From CAIMFV01 sp040757715 (lineage in GTDB: Bacteria > Pseudomonadota > Alphaproteobacteria > Caulobacterales > Caulobacteraceae), in NCBI GenBank assembly GCA_040757715.1, contig JBFLWS010000018.1, positions 1 through 64,000 of the forward strand: a DNA stretch of 64,000 nt, in the 5' to 3' direction. The notes under the pieces were generated by a model. It was not told where the DNA came from. It was given only the letters and a program-made list of their open reading frames with translations, and ran no database searches. A program made the position numbers and the translations under genes. This document shows positions 61,854 to 64,000 of the stretch, piece after piece (position 1 is the stretch's first letter; the number at the start of each line of letters is the position of its first letter).

Positions 61854-63392
61854 CTAAACGCGCATGGAGGCGCTGAAACTCATCTTCGGCGGCTGACCGA
61901 TGCGGCTGACGAAGTCAGCGTGGTCCGGCATCTTGGCGGCGGTGTCGGCGATGACCTCCTCGATATCTCGAAGGTACCCGAGCGCCTGCTCATCGGGGAT
62001 CAGCTCCACCATGGGGTCGGCCTTGGCCGGCAAACCCTGGCCGATCAGCACCTGCACCCAGCTCTCCTCGCGGAACAGCTCGGCCTTGCCATGCATGAAG
62101 AAGCGCGCCGTCGAGGTAAAGAGGGCCAGCCGCTTGGCCAGGCTGTCGGGAACCGACATGGCGCCCAGATGTCGCCAGAAGTCGGAGTCCTGCCGCTCGG
62201 TCACCTTGTAGTGGGCGATGATGAAGTCGCGCACGTCGGTATATTCGAAGTCGGTCTGGCGGTTGTACTCGGCCACGTCCGCGGCGCTGAAGCTCGCCCC
62301 CGGGAAAAGGGCGATGAGCCGGAAGATGCCGGTCTGGATGAGATGGATGCTGGTGGATTCCAACGGCTCCAGGAAGCCGCTGGAGAGGCCGATGGCCACC
62401 ACGTTCTTGTCCCAGGCCCGCCGCCGCTTGCCCGGCCGGAAACGCACCAGGGCGGGCGCCTTCAAGGGCGCGCCGTCGAGATTGGCGAGCAGCAGCTCAG
62501 CGGCCCGATCATCATCCAGGTGCGCGCTCGAATAGACCAGCCCGTTGCCCAGCCGATGCTGCAGCGGAATGCGCCACTGCCATCCCGACGCATGGGCGGT
62601 GGAGGTGGTGTAGGGGGTGAGCGCCGGCGCGTTCTCGCAAGGAACCGCGAGGGCTCGATCGCACAGCAGCCATTCGTTCCAGTCGTCGTAGCCGACGCCC
62701 AGAGCGTCGCCGATCAGAAGCGCGCGGATGCCCGAGCAGTCCACGAAGAGTTCGCCGCCCACCGTGCGGCCGTCCGCTAGACGCACGCGTTCCACGAACC
62801 CGGTTTCGGCATGGCGATCGACCTCGACGATGCGTCCCTCGATCCGCTCCACCCCCTGCCTCTCGGCGCGCTGACGCAAATAGGCGCCGAACAAGGAGGC
62901 GTCGAAATGATAGGCGTATTCCAGGTCCGCCAGGGGCGAATTGGGATTGCGCTTGTCCGGCTGCGCGAACTTGTTCAGCCGCGAGGCCACGCAATTGATG
63001 GCGTAATTGTCGAACGGCTTGACCAGCCCCCGGGCGGCCATTTTCAGCCAGAACTGGTGCGTGTGCAGCCAGAGCAGGTCCTGGCCGATATTGCCGAAGC
63101 CGTGGATGTAGTCGGCCCCCTCGCGACCCCAGTTCACGAAGCGGATGCCCAGCTTGAAGGTGGCCTTGGTGGCCTTGATGAACTCGGCCTCGTCGATTCC
63201 CGCCAGCTGGTTGTAGGTCTTGATGGCCGGGATGGTGGCTTCGCCGACGCCGATGATGCCGATCTCGTCCGACTCGATCAGGCGGATGCGGTACTTGCGA
63301 TTGAACAGGTGCGACAGCAGGGCCGCCGTCATCCAGCCGGCGGTGCCGCCGCCGACGATGGTGATGTCCGACAAGGGCGCGTTGTCCGGCAT
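61854..63392 (-). CDS. Flavin-dependent (tryptophan-type) halogenase paralogue 2
   Basis: The ATG at 63392 follows GGGAGGGAACC, giving 512 residues. The longer frame from 63464 would run through the operator. It has GGGTAGWMTAALL (FAD), ATFKLGIRFVNWGREG with the likely catalytic Lys, SGWQWRIPLQHRLGNG (WxWxIP) and FLEPLESTSIHLIQTG. It is clearly paralogous to the halogenase at 43385, which holds the same place in the other glucan locus. No flavin reductase gene is seen nearby. Substrates of this group are unproven, and indole-type halogenation is known only from tested relatives. Confidence 0.9.
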   Translation of the reverse strand: MPDNAPLSDITIVGGGTAGWMTAALLSHLFNRKYRIRLIESDEIGIIGVGEATIPAIKTYNQLAGIDEAEFIKATKATFKLGIRFVNWGREGADYIHGFGNIGQDLLWLHTHQFWLKMAARGLVKPFDNYAINCVASRLNKFAQPDKRNPNSPLADLEYAYHFDASLFGAYLRQRAERQGVERIEGRIVEVDRHAETGFVERVRLADGRTVGGELFVDCSGIRALLIGDALGVGYDDWNEWLLCDRALAVPCENAPALTPYTTSTAHASGWQWRIPLQHRLGNGLVYSSAHLDDDRAAELLLANLDGAPLKAPALVRFRPGKRRRAWDKNVVAIGLSSGFLEPLESTSIHLIQTGIFRLIALFPGASFSAADVAEYNRQTDFEYTDVRDFIIAHYKVTERQDSDFWRHLGAMSVPDSLAKRLALFTSTARFFMHGKAELFREESWVQVLIGQGLPAKADPMVELIPDEQALGYLRDIEEVIADTAAKMPDHADFVSRIGQPPKMSFSASMRV

Positions 63393-63442
63393 GGTTCCCT
63401 CCCGAACCTGGGCGCCGTTCGGAGGCTTCCGAGGCCGCGCCG

Positions 63443-63456
63443 TGAAACCGTTTACA
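63443..63456 (-). promoter_or_regulatory. LacI-type operator before the second halogenase
   Basis: TGAAACCGTTTACA matches the tandem sites at 59749 and 59769. It lies 51 bp upstream of the halogenase ATG (63392) on the minus strand. It puts the halogenase in the same regulon as the TonB receptor and six-hairpin glycosidase. The MFS gene stops at 63510, so the operator serves the halogenase only. Confidence 0.72.
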
Positions 63457-63509
63457 CTGCCCAATCTGTACGAGTTCCCAGCTTCCGTCCAGATGGAGCC
63501 GGCGCTTAG

Positions 63510-64000
63510 CTAGGATTCCGCCTCATGTGAACCCGTCGTAGCGCCCGCGCGCTTGAGGGGGCTCAGCCACATGAAGGCGGCGGACACTAACAGCAGCAGG
63601 ATGGGAACCGCCGAGATGATCGACCGGAAGGCCAGCGCGGCTCCTGATCCGTGCGCCGGGCCGATCGCATGATCGCCGCCGCTCAGGGTCAAGCCCAGCA
63701 TCAGCGCGCCAAGACCGATGGCGATGCGCTGGATCAGGGCGACATAGCCGTAGAGGACCGCCTCCACGCGCACGCCCGTCTGGCGCTGGCCGTAGGCGAT
63801 GGCCTCCGGCAGCATCGCCCACAACGCGAAGTTCAAGCCGACGATGGACGACTGCATCAGCACCAGCAGCAGCGAGGCCAATCCCCTGGAGCGGCCATCG
63901 GCGATCCCTAAGCCGAGCAGCCACAACACCCCTGACAGCACCGCCATGAACCAGGCGGCGCGAACGCCGAAGCGGCGGGAAATGGCGATCCACAGGGGCA
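63510..64000 (-). CDS. GPH-type sugar MFS permease, C-terminal part (runs off window)
   Basis: The minus-strand frame runs to the right edge. It reads PLWIAISRRFGVRAAWFMAV and continues with at least four hydrophobic segments (VLSGVLWLLGLG, SSIVGLNFALWAMLPEAIAY, RIAIGLGALMLGLTLSG, VPILLLLVSAAFMWLSPL). The LPEAIAYGQRQTGVRVEAVL loop is typical of the glycoside-pentoside-hexuronide (MelB/YicJ) transporters. It should import disaccharides or glycosides freed by the locus. The N-terminal half is outside the window. Confidence 0.75.
   Translation of the reverse strand, partial: PLWIAISRRFGVRAAWFMAVLSGVLWLLGLGIADGRSRGLASLLLVLMQSSIVGLNFALWAMLPEAIAYGQRQTGVRVEAVLYGYVALIQRIAIGLGALMLGLTLSGGDHAIGPAHGSGAALAFRSIISAVPILLLLVSAAFMWLSPLKRAGATTGSHEAES

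Overview
The window is a high-GC chromosomal segment of a Gram-negative alphaproteobacterium, most likely in or near Caulobacterales (moderate confidence). The grounds are two large TonB-dependent receptors embedded in sugar-utilisation loci, flavin-dependent halogenase paralogues inside those loci, an FdsGBAD-type NAD-linked formate dehydrogenase, and dense operons with 4-base ATGA overlaps. TTG starts are frequent. I saw no rRNA, tRNA or CRISPR array.

Region by region. (1) 1-6465, minus strand: the start of an outer-membrane porin-like gene with a Fur-like box, a frameshifted alcohol dehydrogenase scrap, and a complete NAD-dependent formate dehydrogenase operon fdsG-fdsB-fdsA-fdsD-fdhD. (2) 6634-10284: a scarred mobile region. 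An IS6-type element cuts a secreted-protein remnant; beyond it lies a strikingly AT-rich sulfotransferase-like gene whose C-terminus is an 84-bp tandem repeat coding for coiled coil, followed by a second IS6-type transposase fragment. (3) 10285-20426, plus strand: a catabolic cluster for L-fucose and probably L-galactose. It has an LgoD-like dehydrogenase, a UxaB-like tagaturonate reductase, a FucP symporter, a lactonase, an IclR regulator, an aldose dehydrogenase fused to the small (SAF) domain of an altronate-type dehydratase, the matching large dehydratase subunit, an SDR, a mutarotase and an FAH-family hydrolase. (4) 20452-23799, minus: a secreted DUF1501/DUF1800 pair. (5) 24186-31858, plus: a compact type IV secretion operon virB1-2-3-4-6-9-10-11 with no virB5, virB7, virB8 or virD4 in the window. 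(6) 31948-37042, minus: AsmA, and an SH3 - M48 protease - CHASE2 envelope operon. (7) 37234-47794, plus: a LacI-controlled beta-glucan locus (TonB receptor, GH3, halogenase, GH30, MFS). (8) 48332-64000: a second LacI-controlled glucan locus (GH31, SGNH hydrolase, GH3, GH144, TonB receptor with a carboxypeptidase-like N-domain, a six-hairpin glycosidase, a second halogenase, a GPH-type transporter).

How the parts work together (inference). Each glucan locus pairs an outer-membrane receptor with periplasmic or secreted glycosidases and an inner-membrane sugar permease. Two different palindrome classes (TTGA-AGCGCT-CAA and TGAAACCGTTTACA) sit at the promoters of the two loci and probably belong to the two LacI regulators. 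In region 3, FucP imports the sugar, a mutarotase supplies the correct anomer, the aldose dehydrogenase and lactonase make the aldonate, and the split dehydratase removes water. The SDR and FAH enzymes then finish L-fuconate, while LgoD and UxaB divert L-galactonate through tagaturonate and altronate.

The most unusual items are the fused aldose-dehydrogenase/SAF polypeptide with its separate dehydratase subunit, the reduced T4SS operon, and the AT-rich repeat-bearing gene between IS6 sequences.
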